From positions 416,653 to 480,652 of the forward strand of contig SJOL01006483.1 of NCBI GenBank assembly GCA_004794785.1: 64,000 nt of DNA, written 5' to 3'. Below, one piece after another: positions 1 through 12,600 of this stretch. This stretch comes from Opisthorchis felineus (taxonomy: Eukaryota; Platyhelminthes; Trematoda; Opisthorchiida; Opisthorchiidae). A model generated the notes under the pieces. It saw only the letters and a program-made list of their open reading frames with translations. It was not told the origin of the DNA and ran no database searches. Position 1 is the stretch's first letter; the number at the start of each line of letters is the position of its first letter. The translations under genes and the position numbers were made by a program.

Positions 1-1150
1 TTTCTTTGAATCCATCACAGGAAGTGGCTTTGAGTGTTTCAGTGACAACCAAAAAGTTAGAATTAATGAAATACCTGGTGCCTAATTCACAGACTTTCGA
101 GACTTTCGTGAAGTTGGGCGTAAATCTTCATTGCGTATGGTGTCCGACTCCAGCCGACTGAGAATAATTGACATGCCTTTACCCCACGCCTCCCAACAAG
201 CGATCACTCAAAATATAGAGTTCAACGGTTTCTTGTATATCGCGGTGAATCCTAGTGTTTGGACCTTCCTCTTCACAGACCGCCAAACCTCCCACCTCAA
301 AGACTAGTACGTACATCCAATCGTGACATTTTGACCTTATGCTCTGGAAGAATTCGTGACTCAGAAGCCTCAAACACGGCAAAAGTAACTACTAAACGGC
401 CCTAATATATTTCCTTTTATTTCTTCCAGACCACTCACCAAATGATCATCTGCTATCCTAGTAGATCGATTTTTCTAATTTTAGGTGGCTGGTCGGCAGA
501 TCTGTAATCCGACCTCGGAATCCATGACGTGGCTCAAATTACTCCGAGCGTCTACTTATGCTTTCCAGAAAAGCTGGTTTTGTCCTCTGTTTGTACTATT
601 TTCCTTAGACGTCACCGTCCTGCGTTCGATAGTATTCTTTGCTACCATTGGGGGCCGTCGCACCGTACCGAGCCACAGCACGGTCGCGCTGTAGTTCGCA
701 TCCTATCAGTGCTCTGTACCTAGATCCGGAGATTCCTAGTTCAAGCGATCCTTTTAGGTCGTCAGATTAGACAAGAATGCTAACTTTGAAAACCAAACTC
801 TCACAATTGAGGGCAGCACCAGGCCGAACATCAAAGCTTCACAACCACAAATATCTATTGTAAGAGGGCCTTACTTCGTAAAGCAATGCAAAATCTGAAG
901 AGGATGGTGCCGGATGCTAGCTTGTTACGAATACCGGAGGTACACCAAGCCGCATTCAAACAACCCTATAGTGACTGGCAAAACAAACGCTTTTGACCAT
1001 ACAATGCAGAGCATCTGACCCATCATCTGAACTACTTCCTCGATGATTCACTCCTACGACATACAAACTCTTCGTTATACCCTCCATTCTATCCTATAAG
1101 GTTACTGTTCAAGCGCCTCTTGGTCTAAGCTGAAGAAATCAAAGAAGTAA
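1..1150. other. no gene recognised
   Basis: Only short, composition-driven ORFs on both strands; no repeat family or splice-flanked exon that I could recognise. Confidence 0.4.
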
Positions 1151-1317
1151 TCGTTGAGCTTTAACGCCCTTTAGGTGCCTAGCTGTCATGCCACCCGATG
1201 GAAGCACGAAGGGTGCTATACTGTTGGGTTACCTAAGCCTGGATAGGAGCAGCTGAGGTGCCCTTCGGGCGTTTCTGTCAGTAAGTTCGCGCTGTAACCG
1301 CTGAGCTATCTAGAGCC
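1151..1317 (-). repeat. old degraded tRNA-derived SINE copy
   Basis: Shares order and wording with the better copies at 24.4, 27.7 and 61 kb: the CGTT start, the GGTGCCTAGCTG block, the GGAAGCACGA block, the GGTTACCTAAGCCT block and the degraded tRNA-like head ending near GAGCTATCTAG. The box B region is lost. Head at the high-coordinate end, so oriented on the minus strand. Confidence 0.6.
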
Positions 1318-2329
1318 TGGATTTAGAATTGCTTGGTCTAAGTTTAGTCAAAACGCTTCACCTCAGTATGCCTAGCCGCCGAATTTTGCCATGATAGATG
1401 CAATTCTGTCGAATTCATTTACTGAATACGTTCCTGCAAACCAAATGGAATCGTACAAAATTGCTTTTCTTTCTGCGAGAAAATCAGCTTTATTTAAAAA
1501 ACGGGACAGATCTTTACCACGACTGAGGTCCTCACAGACGACAAAAGGCTATCATGCACGCAACCTCCGTTCAAAAGGGACGTGGTCCTTGGATCTGTCA
1601 CACATCGGTCTAAAATATCAATGAGGGACTTTCAGTCCGAAGCTTTCATCACAGACCACCCAGTGCTCATTAATCTATGGGAGGAGCCATCGGTCCACGT
1701 TCCACCAATTGCTGTCTACTTATGTTAACAAGTGTTCGCTAACCCTACTGGTCGTACGATTAGATGCTTATCACAAAGACAAATAACATTACCCCCTAAA
1801 TTCTAAAGACGGGTTCAAAAGTTAGGAATTCGTCAACCAGTTAGCGGGAAGGGTCACCACGCCAGCCAGGCAGACTGATTCGGAGTTATCTGCATGATCT
1901 TCAACAATAGATCGGAACTGGTCAGGCGGTTGCTTCTCAGTACAACTAAATCTAACGCAATCGGCACGACCCAACTGGCTCATAAGAGATTTACGAAGAG
2001 TAGCCGCTTCGGTCATGTGACCTGATTGCTACTTAGCTCCTACTGCCATGTGTATCGTCTACGCGCTTTGGTTGATTTCAATGTTATTTTGCAACTGTAG
2101 GAGCTAGTGGAAACATTGCTGAAGGCAACTGTTCGTTTATAGTTCTGTTCTTGTAAACCATTGAAATAGTACACTTAAGAGAGACGAAAATCAGTCGTTC
2201 TAAAGAAACTTCGAAATGTTGCTGATCTAGTACATGGGATTGAATGAATTGAACGCAAGAGCATTCTTTCCTTGAGGGAAGAGTATCCACATGTCTGTCA
2301 CAGTTTTTAGTGACTGCAGGATAAACACG

Positions 2330-3753
2330 GGACTCAGCAAGTGCAAAGTTTACCGCATCCCATATTAAGCGATGTAGTCTAGTCCTGTCAATGGATCGTA
2401 CGTTGATCTTTGCTCATGCTTCGGATGAGCCGATTGAAGCAGTAGACAAGTTTGTCTACCTGAGAAGCTGTATCAGTTCCGGTGATTTCGCCAAAGGTGA
2501 CATTTTCATCCGGATTGGGAAGGCCAGAGAAGCTTTCGTGAACATCCGTGGCGTAGGCGTGATATCAGCTTATCCGTCAAGGGTACGATGTTTACCCATA
2601 TTATTATATGGGTCAGAAACCTGGTCGAAAGACTTTCAGTGTTTGACCATCGATGCCTTCGGAGCATTGCCTGAGTCTGTTGGGAACACCGGTTCAGTAA
2701 TGCTGAGGTACGTCGAATGGTTTTCGGAAGAACTAACTCGCCCGCGATAGTCGAACCATAGGTTGTGCTGAATTGGTCACGTGCTCCGCATGCCAGGCGA
2801 CCGACTTCCTCGAAGGGCTCTTTTCGAGCAACCACATGAAGGGTGGAAACGAGCCAGAGGAGGTCAAAAATGACTTGGCAGCAAAGTATGAAAACCATTA
2901 CCAGCAAGCTCATTTACACCGTTCATTGCTGTCTCCCTGGATGGGGACCATGAAACGGGACACATCAATGATTAGAGACATTGTCAGACATGGCCTAGTC
3001 GCGCCCTCAGTGGCGCTCATGCATCAAGCTGTTGCCTTCAGTGCAAAGCTTTCCTCCCAATCCCTGTGTTTACGCATCAATTATATCAGCTACCGCCTCA
3101 AACACGCATCTACCTACCCCCACCTCACGAAGTCATCGGTGAACGAAACTGGCAGCTCGGACCACTGTACGGTTTGTACAGCTGATGATAATAATTCTGT
3201 AGTCGTTTGGGAGTTGGTCTACGTGGGAAAACTGAAATGGCAACTTTGGGAGGGAAACAGGTAACGAAGTCGTAAATCGTGAACTTGCGCTTCGATTGCA
3301 TGGGACTGCGTGGCAACCATGATGCTTTAGCACGAACACGTCACCGGATTATCGCCATTAATTCACATCAACACCATTGATTGCTACGCTCACAATCCGG
3401 ATTTCATTCCAACTGAAAACCCCTGGGGTCCGCTGGTGAGATGGGTTTATGACGATGACAGTATCATTTTTCCGACGCACCAACGGATGCCCGCGATAGT
3501 TCCCAATCGCGAAAACCACGAACTTGTAGTCAAAATCGTACGCAAGCTAAGTGCAAGAGGTGTTTGCGTTTGTCAACAAGATTACTCGCCTGTGGTAGTT
3601 TATAATGGCATTTTGAACCCTTCGAGCACCAAGTCCCTTTCCTGTCCACCTTTATTATTTTCTACACAATAAGGCCTTCAAAGAAATAGTAGTTGCAGGG
3701 CAGCGAGGTATCAGTGTTGAACACTGATGTCATGCTGTCTATGATGATGATGA
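2330..3753 (+). mobile_element. decayed non-LTR retrotransposon, RT C-terminal part and 3' tail
   Basis: The frame at 2391-2750 reads VDKFVYLRSCISSGDFAKG, then IRIGKAREAFVNIRG and LLYGSETWSKDF. These are the typical YLGS.IS / ARI.KAR.AF / LLYG.ETW blocks after the RT domain of fluke LINEs. A second frame continues with NWSRAPHARRPTSSKGSFRA-type remnants of the LGHVLRMP.RLPRRALF block up to about 2990. The 3' end is a 43-bp segment (3711-3753) ending in ATGATGATGATGAT, also found inverted at 5849-5891. Frameshifts and a missing RT core make it inactive. Confidence 0.7.
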
Positions 3754-3759
3754 TCATTC

Positions 3760-5845
3760 GTGGTAGATCGACTTCGTTCATCGGAAGCGCTAAATCCTAC
3801 TTGGACTCGGTCACTAGCATAACTACTTTCGTCATTTTGTGTTGCGGCACACAAGGAACCAGAAGCAATGGCTTTTGTAGCACTTTGTATGCTTGGAACA
3901 AAACCCACTTCTATGCTGGCCACTTAAATTCAGGTTTATCCGTGGGAGATTATTCGTACTACAAAACAGGTAGCTGGCATGTGTACCAAATACTGCTAGA
4001 GTACTCTAAGGATCATTACTTGGAAGACTCCCTTTATGCGATGAATAGTCGACCAAGTGAGGCGCGTATTCTATTGGTGGGATTTTCCTTCAGTTCGTAT
4101 CAATTCAGTAAACCGGAATATCCCTGTAAGCTGATAGTCTCTTAGTGATATTTCCTCATTTTGTACGGGAAGCATTCAGTTTGAGTTGAAACCTTGCACA
4201 GCGGATGTACTCTTAGCTTCGAGAAAATGTTCAGGAGCAGAATAAAAACTATAGTTCTACCACCCTTATAAGTTATATGTCGACAATACGTCCACCAAGA
4301 CCAACAATTTGCACTCACTTTTCGTTACCTCGAAGGACAGTGAACCAGTTTGAACTCCCAAACGTTCTGTGAAACAGCTACGGTTAGCCGATTTCTCACA
4401 AACAGGCTACAATTATGATTTGTGGCCGGTAAGATATGCTGCCCGAGGAACCATCAGGAGAGAACGATTCTTCAAATGCCACTCGCACAAGCTCGCTGTC
4501 ATGCTTACCAAACCAAAGGCGGAAAGGAGGAACTGAGCAACTGTTTCGAGGTGGTTTCTTAGGTAATTCTGGTCAATTCAAGCGCCTAATGATATCCTAC
4601 AGATAATATCGACATCCTACACATCAGTTTCCATCAACGTGAGCGCACAGCCGGACATGCAAGTATATTGATCCTCTCTACGGTCATCTGACCAATCGTA
4701 ATCAGTGGCACAAGCTACCCTGATTACTAACAATCGAAATGACTCTAAATCATCATCTATGTTACGGGTACTAAAATACCAAATTGAGGGCGCCATCATC
4801 ATCACCATAATGATGATAACCTCAAGGATACGCACCAGACCAGTACAGCACAATTCCCCTCGACGATACACCGGAGTTTTTCCCACTGTAATTCAACCTT
4901 CGAGGAAACAAACCTCCAAGGACTGAGACACTTTTTGGTTTCTTAAATGGCTGATTTACACATCAAAAGCACACCACGATGGAGAAGCACCTTGCCACTT
5001 ACCAAGAATCATCGACAGGCTATCACTTTAAACGGTTAATTTCATAAGTACGGCCAATACATCACCTTGCCACATCAACGGACTCTTGACTACCCATAAT
5101 TAAGCCCTGGATGCACACAAAGCACAATTCGTTAGAACATTTCACAGTTGTAATATCGATCGAAGGTAACATAACTGAGGGCCGGGATGAAAATCGAGTT
5201 ACTAATAACCAGCATCGTTGTCGCATAAGAATGCTTTTTTTCAGAACAAGTTTCGTCTAGTGGTTCTTATTTGAATCTATTTAGATGAAAAATAGGTTGT
5301 AATGATCTACATGACGGAGACCGATGATAACTAAACAGTATGTATGAATTACGGATATGCAGGAGTATTGAATATCTAGAATATTCAGTTCAGACGAACT
5401 AGAAAATTGTCCTGTCTTCACTAAAGCTGTCCGGCACACAAGTGATGCTTTACGCAGTGTTCGGTACGGTTCCTATTGGTAACCCTCTCACTAGAGAAAA
5501 TCCTGGGATCTCCCGAGTGTTTCCTCGAGCAGTAACGTACACCAGAGCAAGCGGCAAATTGTTTTCAAATTAAGGCGATTCACAACATTAACCTTGCTGT
5601 GGTGGCAGAAACCATGGACATGAAGTAGCTCTCTTTTATGACGGTTTTATTCCAAGAAAAGTACATAAACCAGACAGGGATGGTTGGGATCGACCGATAA
5701 TTTCAGTTTGTTCTATGATATTCTTCCTAAAAAGAATAAAAAAGCAAACCAATGAATCAAGTAAAGGGTAACAACTTCCCATACGCCAAAAGGAGTATGC
5801 AGTCGGTCGAGAACAACCAAAAAGCCGAACCAAGTGATTCAACAG
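3760..5845. other. no gene recognised
   Basis: No exon or repeat recognised, apart from a short CAT/GAT-rich imperfect palindrome around 4792-4818. Confidence 0.35.
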
Positions 5846-5848
5846 TCA

Positions 5849-6790
5849 ATCATCATCATCATTGACAGCATGACATCTGTGTTTAACACTGATGCTTCCA
5901 TGCCATAAAAACATAATTTATTTGAAAGCTTTATTGTGAAGAAAAGAGTAAAAGTGAACAGGGAAGGGACTTAGTGCCAGCCTAACACAATCACTCCGAG
6001 GTGCCCACACCTCCAGACAGTCTGGATTGAAACTGACAACAAGAACGCCATTGACATCGGTTGGCAGCCATATCTTGCACGGTCTCCAACCAGGCGCAGT
6101 GAGGATCACGGATCCTGGAAGGCGAGTAGCACCGACAGCACCCAAACATTCTCTTTCATACCCATCTGCCAGGCAAAGGGTTGGCCACCTCTCTGCTTCC
6201 GCCACTCTGAACTGAGCACGGAAAATATCACTGTCTTCGGCAAACGATGGCTCTGCATACGCAACACATGTCCCAACCAACGCAGCTTCTGGTGCTGGAC
6301 ACATTCTTCAATGGAAGTCCCCGTTGTACAACCGAAAACTCGCTTTCCAATTGCCTCGTTTCGGACTCGCCGACACCAACCCACACGAGCTATGGTTCTC
6401 AGACAACGGCTGTCGAACACCTGAAGATGTCTCAGTCCCGCTGCTCGAACAGGCCAAGTCTGACAGCCATACAACAAAAACACACCTCCCTTGAGATTCA
6501 GGTATATACCGCTTTGACACCAAATGTGTCTCAAAGTAGCAAACGCGACCCGAGCCTTGCAGATTCGTGCATTGACCTCATGTGTTATAATACAATCACA
6601 ATTAATACAAATTCCAAGATACTTAAACCACTCCACAACTTCGGGTCTCTCCCTGGATTGTAAGTGGTGTGTTCAGTGACTTTATGTGCACCAGCATGAC
6701 CATACACTTTGTGGGTGCAAAGAGCATGCTAAAGTACGCGATGACTTTGGTCAGTTCATCCGAAAATACCTGCGCCTTCATCTCTTCATC
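5849..6790 (-). mobile_element. decayed non-LTR retrotransposon, RT C-terminal part and 3' tail
   Basis: The minus frame 6106-6636 reads WFKYLGICINCDCIITHEVN, ARICKARVAFATLRHIWCQ, LLYGCQTWPVRAAGLRHLQV and [10 protein letters not shown], a clear post-RT domain of the same LINE family. Its 3' side ends at 5849 with a (GAT)n-type tail, the inverted twin of 3711-3753. The 5' two thirds of the element are missing, as in usual 5'-truncated insertions. Confidence 0.75.
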
Positions 6791-6799
6791 TTCAACAAT

Positions 6800-8050
6800 T
6801 GAGCTGGTCGACCTACATAAAGCGTGAGCACAGCAGAACCTGCAACAACGAATACTACGAAATTGAAATTAGCTGTCGTGGTTAATTCGTTACAGCGAAG
6901 ACTAAATTCGCCTCTACGATACAGAGGTCTTGTGGCCACAGCGGTTTTTGATATAGCGAAGCCCCACTGTAGACGGGATGTATACCGAGCCAGGCAACAA
7001 CAGGAATGTCTCACAGACTAGGCAGTACAAAGATACTACCTCTCTACAAGGACATCAAAAGAATGCAGGCGAATTCAGCAATACGGTATTCCTTAACCGT
7101 GACGATTTCGAAAAAATATCGGGTCGCATAAGAGAGGTAGTCGTACTATGGATGAAAGCAATAGCCGGCTGTGCAGGCGCTCGATCTCACTAGAGAGAGA
7201 CCCGCCACAGAGAAAGGCATCAGATAGAGGTCATAATGTGTTACATGGGTGATCATAATTCATAATGGACAGCTCATTTTTTCTGACTGATGGCTGTAGT
7301 AAAGAGGGTGCCATTGGGCAGCACTGTACCTGACTTCTGTAGCGTTGATTACACTGACTGCTTGGCGGTAGGTATCCAGAAGAAGGCTGCATTCCGTCCA
7401 GATGTCGCGTGTTGCCCATTCCTCGAAGTCAGATTTTTTCATAAAGAGCGAAATTGGTGCGATGATAAACGGAGCATCCCTAAATAAATAAACATGAAAA
7501 AGTACTTGGTAATCTAAAGACTATTAAAGCAGTACGCTCGAACAGCGGATATCATTCAGAAATCTATCAGTAGCAATTGTTTGCTAAATACCAATCACAT
7601 CAGAGCGGTTTTACTTGCATCATCTGCTACGATCGAAACTAACAAGAAACGGCAGAGGAGCGGTCTAGTGTTCACATATTGCTAATAACCGAGGCAATCT
7701 GTTTCATGCGAATTCACACTCGATAAAACAATGGCTTGATCTGCGGGCAGCCCCTCAAATTTTGTTTAGTGCAAGCAATTGCCAGAACATCCGTCATTCG
7801 TCGGATAGAGACTGATGGAGACTTGTGTGATACATCGCCTCTGAACATGCTGAATAATTAGTTGCTGAGATGTACCGCGTATCGAACTAACGGTTAGACT
7901 GAATTATCAACTGAGAGTAAATTTATCTTATCGAACGCAAGATACGGAAAATTACTTCGAAGAAAGATAGACTCACCTTTGCAGTCCTTCAACCGAATGT
8001 GTTCCTTCGTGCACCAACTTACCAAATTTTAACCACTGTAAACAAAAAAT
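6800..8050. other. no gene recognised
   Basis: Only short overlapping ORFs without recognisable motifs or paired splice sites. Confidence 0.35.
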
Positions 8051-8061
8051 AACGAGGAAAT

Positions 8062-8424
8062 ATGCATAGTGATGCTCATGGACGTTATCCGTTAATTGAT
8101 AACAAAAAATTGTTGCCTACGAATACGGTCAAATTTGTCTCCTTGCTGACACATCGTGCCAGTCATGGGACAATAGCTTTCCCTCATATAAATCTCTATC
8201 AAATCTTTTCGCTCGGTTTGGAGGACCCGGCACGTACTTGTGGAACCAACTGTGCCGAGTTGGAAGTAAGAACGGAAGTGAAGCAAGGTTGCATTCTAGT
8301 TTTCACCATGTTCAATTTTCATCTGATCACGATTTGTGAGGAAGCGCTTCGCGATTCCGAAGATGGCGCACCGATCCAGTACCGTCTAGATGGCCATCTC
8401 AAATCGGAACGATATTTTTAAAGG
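8062..8424 (+). mobile_element. RTE-like reverse transcriptase fragment
   Basis: The open frame contains VRTEVKQGCILVFTMFNF, then ICEEALRDSEDGAPIQYRLD. This matches the V.TGVKQGC.L.P.LFN block and the following RYR.DG.L segment of RTE-clade reverse transcriptases. The catalytic YADD block is not present; the fragment stops just before it. Confidence is moderate because only one motif block is left. Confidence 0.6.
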
Positions 8425-8458
8425 CTATTTTCTGTGACGACCGCCGAACAGACCAAGT

Positions 8459-8960
8459 CCAATAATGGTTAGCACTTGCTAGCCATGTGTGCATGCCACG
8501 AAGGGTGCGGGCCACCAGGCGACCTTTTGCATATGCTGTAAGTGCTGACTGTTTAGCTGCTTCCACAGGTCTAACCTAAGAGGGCCAAAGGTGGTTGCCA
8601 ACCGATAGGCTCTGGTTTGGGTTGCCAGGTTGTCCATTGTTTCGCACACTTGGTCTGTATACATTATGTTATATTGTACTGTATTGAGTTCGGGTTACTG
8701 TATTATGTTTGCGTGTCCATCTGCAAATGACATGCACTAAGACCGGACATTCCGGAGTGTTAAACCTATGATGGTGTCCGAGGTGACCCTGTGCGACCAC
8801 GGTTGCACAGACCAAACAGTATCATGGCTAGTGCTAGTTAGTCACGTGTGTGTGCGCCTCCTGAGCGATGTGGGTCACCAGACCGCCTTTCGCATGCACT
8901 ATCACAACTGTTCAGCTGTCCGCACTACACAATTGTGGGCCAGTAGTTAGGCCCGCTGAT
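8459..8960. repeat. two diverged direct copies of a dispersed repeat
   Basis: 8461-8600 and 8815-8950 share the order TGGCTAG/CTAGCCATGTGTG, GGTCACCAG, CCGCCTTTCGCATG and CTGTTCAGCTG. The segment just downstream (9087-9185), with GACGTAGTGGTCGGGCTTG and GGCTGGAATC, recurs at 19996-20085 in the intron before the 20.5-kb LINE. These look like untranslated parts of one retroelement family. Confidence 0.5.
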
Positions 8961-9205
8961 GGCTCTAAAACTGCTTCCACCTGTTCACCGTCCGGTCTTA
9001 TTCCTGCAGATTAACAACGGGCATTAGGTGGATGCACATGTGCCTTACCGCAAGCCCCACTTGGCACTATGGTGTACGTGGTTCGATGTGACAGACCAAT
9101 CCGAAAACGGATGCATTGACGTAGTGGTCGGGCTTGCATGCTGTAATGTTCCTGAGGGCCATATTGGCTGGAATCTTTATCCCTTCTTGTCAGAAAGGCC
9201 AAGAG

Positions 9206-9656
9206 TCAGCAGACAGAAAAAGAGCAATGAGCCTTCTTGACACGTAAACATATTATGGCTGCGGTAAAGGAGTAGGGTTTCACAGTCGTACGCGGACCAT
9301 CACCATCATACTGGGTTCTCTGAGGCAATGAAAGAAGTTTTCGGACTTTGAACCCAATGTCTGCAACCTCTTCAGGACGTCCAGATGGGTCAAAAGCCCA
9401 ATTCTTGCCTAAAGTACACAACTGCCTGTCAGAAGTGGAGTGGGACCAACTAAATTAAATGCCACAGAGTAAAGAGAAGAACCATATGGATGATCCTCCG
9501 TTGAAAGAGCTGCAAACAACAATTCGGTAAATGTAAAACGGCCTCCGGGAGTAACAGACGGTCTTCCAACCTTTGCAAATATGGTGGACACTGTCTGCAG
9601 TGAATCCATTGAATGTGAAAGACTAAGATTGTTTCACGAAACCCTAAAGGTATCAC
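9206..9656 (-). other. unassigned coding-like stretch in two frames
   Basis: Minus frames 9409-9609 (starting MDSLQTVSTIFAKVGRPSV) and 9206-9421 (including PEEVADIGFKVRKLLSLPQ) follow each other with a frame change, as a decayed element or pseudogene would. I do not recognise a family; the end (TTVKPYSFTAAI) could belong to a LINE post-RT region. Confidence 0.25.
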
Positions 9657-9668
9657 AGTAGTGCCATT

Positions 9669-9694
9669 TATATATATATATATATATATATATA
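9669..9694. repeat. (TA)n microsatellite
   Basis: About 13 uninterrupted TA units. Confidence 0.9.
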
Positions 9695-9699
9695 ATGTG

Positions 9700-12600
9700 A
9701 CCTCATGAGGTCTGGTGTGGAATTGGTACCTTTTCAGAGACCACCCTCCGATTCCTAACGAGAACCAGCTTACATGTCACCCAGACGTAAATTCCCGCCC
9801 TAACAGACTAGGATGCAAAACTGATGCACTTGATTTACTTACTTTCCGGTCCTACGTAGGTAGCTGACCAATCCCACTACAGCCAAGTTTGTTCCCAAGG
9901 TAGATAGGGACTTCGAAACACCATTTCCATGCGTATGACACTACTTTGGTTTTCCATTTCCGGGTAGACCACCTAGGACGGCTAACCGAAATGGTCACTG
10001 CTGGGTGGACTCAAACATAATAGAGGCTTCAAGATATCCTCACAGATGCAACCTATGGAGGTCAATATAGCCCAGGTACCTAGACTGAAATAGAACTCGA
10101 AACTGCTGCTATATGCGCCCCACCTTAGATTACGAAACGTATCCTAATTGAGCAGGCTTAGGATATTACTAGAAGGCGTCGTGCAATTTTTTCAAAGGCA
10201 TCCAAAACCGGAAGGACCCATCACAGGGGAATCAGACATTGTAATCAATACTGATTGGTATGTTCTTAGACGTGAAGCTGTGAAGCGGTTTGATCATCCG
10301 CCCTGCTTTTCCCGCACCTAAATACGCATCCATTCAAACCGTCTGAATGCTTTTCTTGAACTGAATTGACTTGATTTAATCATGTGATCACGCACAAAAC
10401 TGGTGGTCAGCCAAACACTGTTGGTGTTCCAGAATGAGAAACTCACTCTGTGGTGGAAAGTACATTAAGTTATTTTAATTATACACATACAAGGTTGAAC
10501 AAAAAGCGAATTTCTGCTGCTCTTTGGAGTAGCATTTTTAAAACGGTAGTCTTCCAAACTAATGGGCCCCATCATTTTCTCTGGTACTTAAATTTTCCAG
10601 GTGATAACAGCGGCCTCGTTTGGAGGGTTTTTGGTCTTAAAAAGGCGGGTTCACAAAATCACTTCACCAGCTTCAAGGTATTGACGTGAAAACTGTGGTA
10701 TACGCAATAGTACTCGCTTGTATAGTCGGTACAACGAATCCCCTCAGGGAGGCCACACTCCAAAACTAAGGCCGTTTCCCGTGAGTGGTTTTCGTCCGGA
10801 GAGACGAGACGACGGAAATACTTTAGCACAATCTTAATATTGCCGTCCACTTGGTTAGGGGAACACTAAAGATGCGTAACTTCCAAGTCTGCTTTCAGGG
10901 CAACGATGAAATGACTGGTTGAGCCAACGACACCACATCATAAAGCCAGTGATCAAGTGCACGACTTTTGGCCTTTCAGCTGGAAAAAGCCGGCCAGCGA
11001 AATTAAATGTTTCCGTTAAAATGACTTGGACAAGTATACCACTGGAACTACACTAGCGCGACGATTCGAAGTGGGGATTGAGGATCACAGAAGGAAAAGT
11101 GATCGACCATAGCAAGAGCCACTTACATTGGTAATACACAGATAAGCAGAATCAAATTCAAAGGGGCCGCAGCTAACAAAGTTGCAACGACTTTGCCAGA
11201 TCATTTTCATTTTAGTTTGGTTGACACGCTCTCCATAGGTAATAAGTCAATGGCGAAAGTTAAACACGTGGCTTGAACGAAAAAAAGACAAGATGCTAGG
11301 TTGCGAGCGCACCTTTGTCAACGCTTTCCGTTTCCGATGATCCGAACCTTGATCGCTCCGCAGTTCGACCTCCGATGCAGTTTCTTCGTTCACGGCCTCT
11401 TGCATAGACAAATGAAGCAGATGGGCACGAAATTCGGCTGTAGGACTATTTAGAACGGCGCTCTATGATTGGTCAATGAGACAAGTAGATACACAAAGGA
11501 ATAAACAAACGCGAGAAATGTATTGATCGTAAAAGAAAAATGGCCGGTCGAGTGAGACAGTCCGATAATCGTAAATGTGATAAAGGCTATCCCTGTTGCA
11601 GAAAGCATGTACGGTGTGTGGTTAACGAAGCTGAGTTACAGTTCACCCACACCGACTATATCGTCTACTACGTGATCAAGGGAAAACGACGGTGAGGGTA
11701 AGAAGCAGACAACGAAAAGTAAAGGGTAACCACAAAAGTCGAAGGCCTATTGACATAGAGTAAGTTTGAGAACAAACAGAAGACACTGTCGGTGACCGAT
11801 GATCATCACTGAGTTACCAGTTAACTAGCCCCAAGGGTAACCAAGGGATAACCTGCACAACAGATGACAACAGATGACAACAGCTAAACCACTTCAATTT
11901 AACAGTTGGGAGGATTGCAGTGCCTGCAGAACAAGATGCGAAGCGACCTCCAGCCGAAGTATATTGGGAAATCGTGGCAAGAGAAAATGAACATTTATGA
12001 TAGGCTGTTTTCTATTACGAGAACCCAGCCGGATCAACGTCCGGCTTGATGAAATTCAGACAGTAAAACTAGGGGTATTAAGCATTGTTTGAGAGGTGGG
12101 GCATTCAAGGCCCGTCTCATCATTCACACTAGTAACTGAGATTAGGCTTAAAGTGCTGAACGTCTGCGGCGGTATTATTGATTACTATCGATCGTATCAG
12201 ATGGAGCTCGAAAAATGCGCACTTATCAGACTGCATATTCATAATCAGTTTGTTTAACGAACTACATCGATGCACTACACAACTAATAGTCTTCTTCGGA
12301 CAACAGTGAAAAAAATCACAGTCCTTAGAGTATCCTAAAACACCAGACGGAACCGTTTATACTGAGAAGATATTTTGTTGCGTTGAACAAGGTAGGGCTG
12401 TTTCCAAAAGAGTTCAATTCATATTCGTTACCGTCTTTGGACGTTAGAGTGACCAAATTAGTGCTAGTACGACTCAACTGATCACAATACACGCTGGGTC
12501 GAGAATGAAGTGCCATATGCGGTTCAATGCAGCACCCGGAGCCCTTCCAGACCAATTCACCAGTAATATGCTACGCTAAAAATGTGGTTGGAATCCGAAT

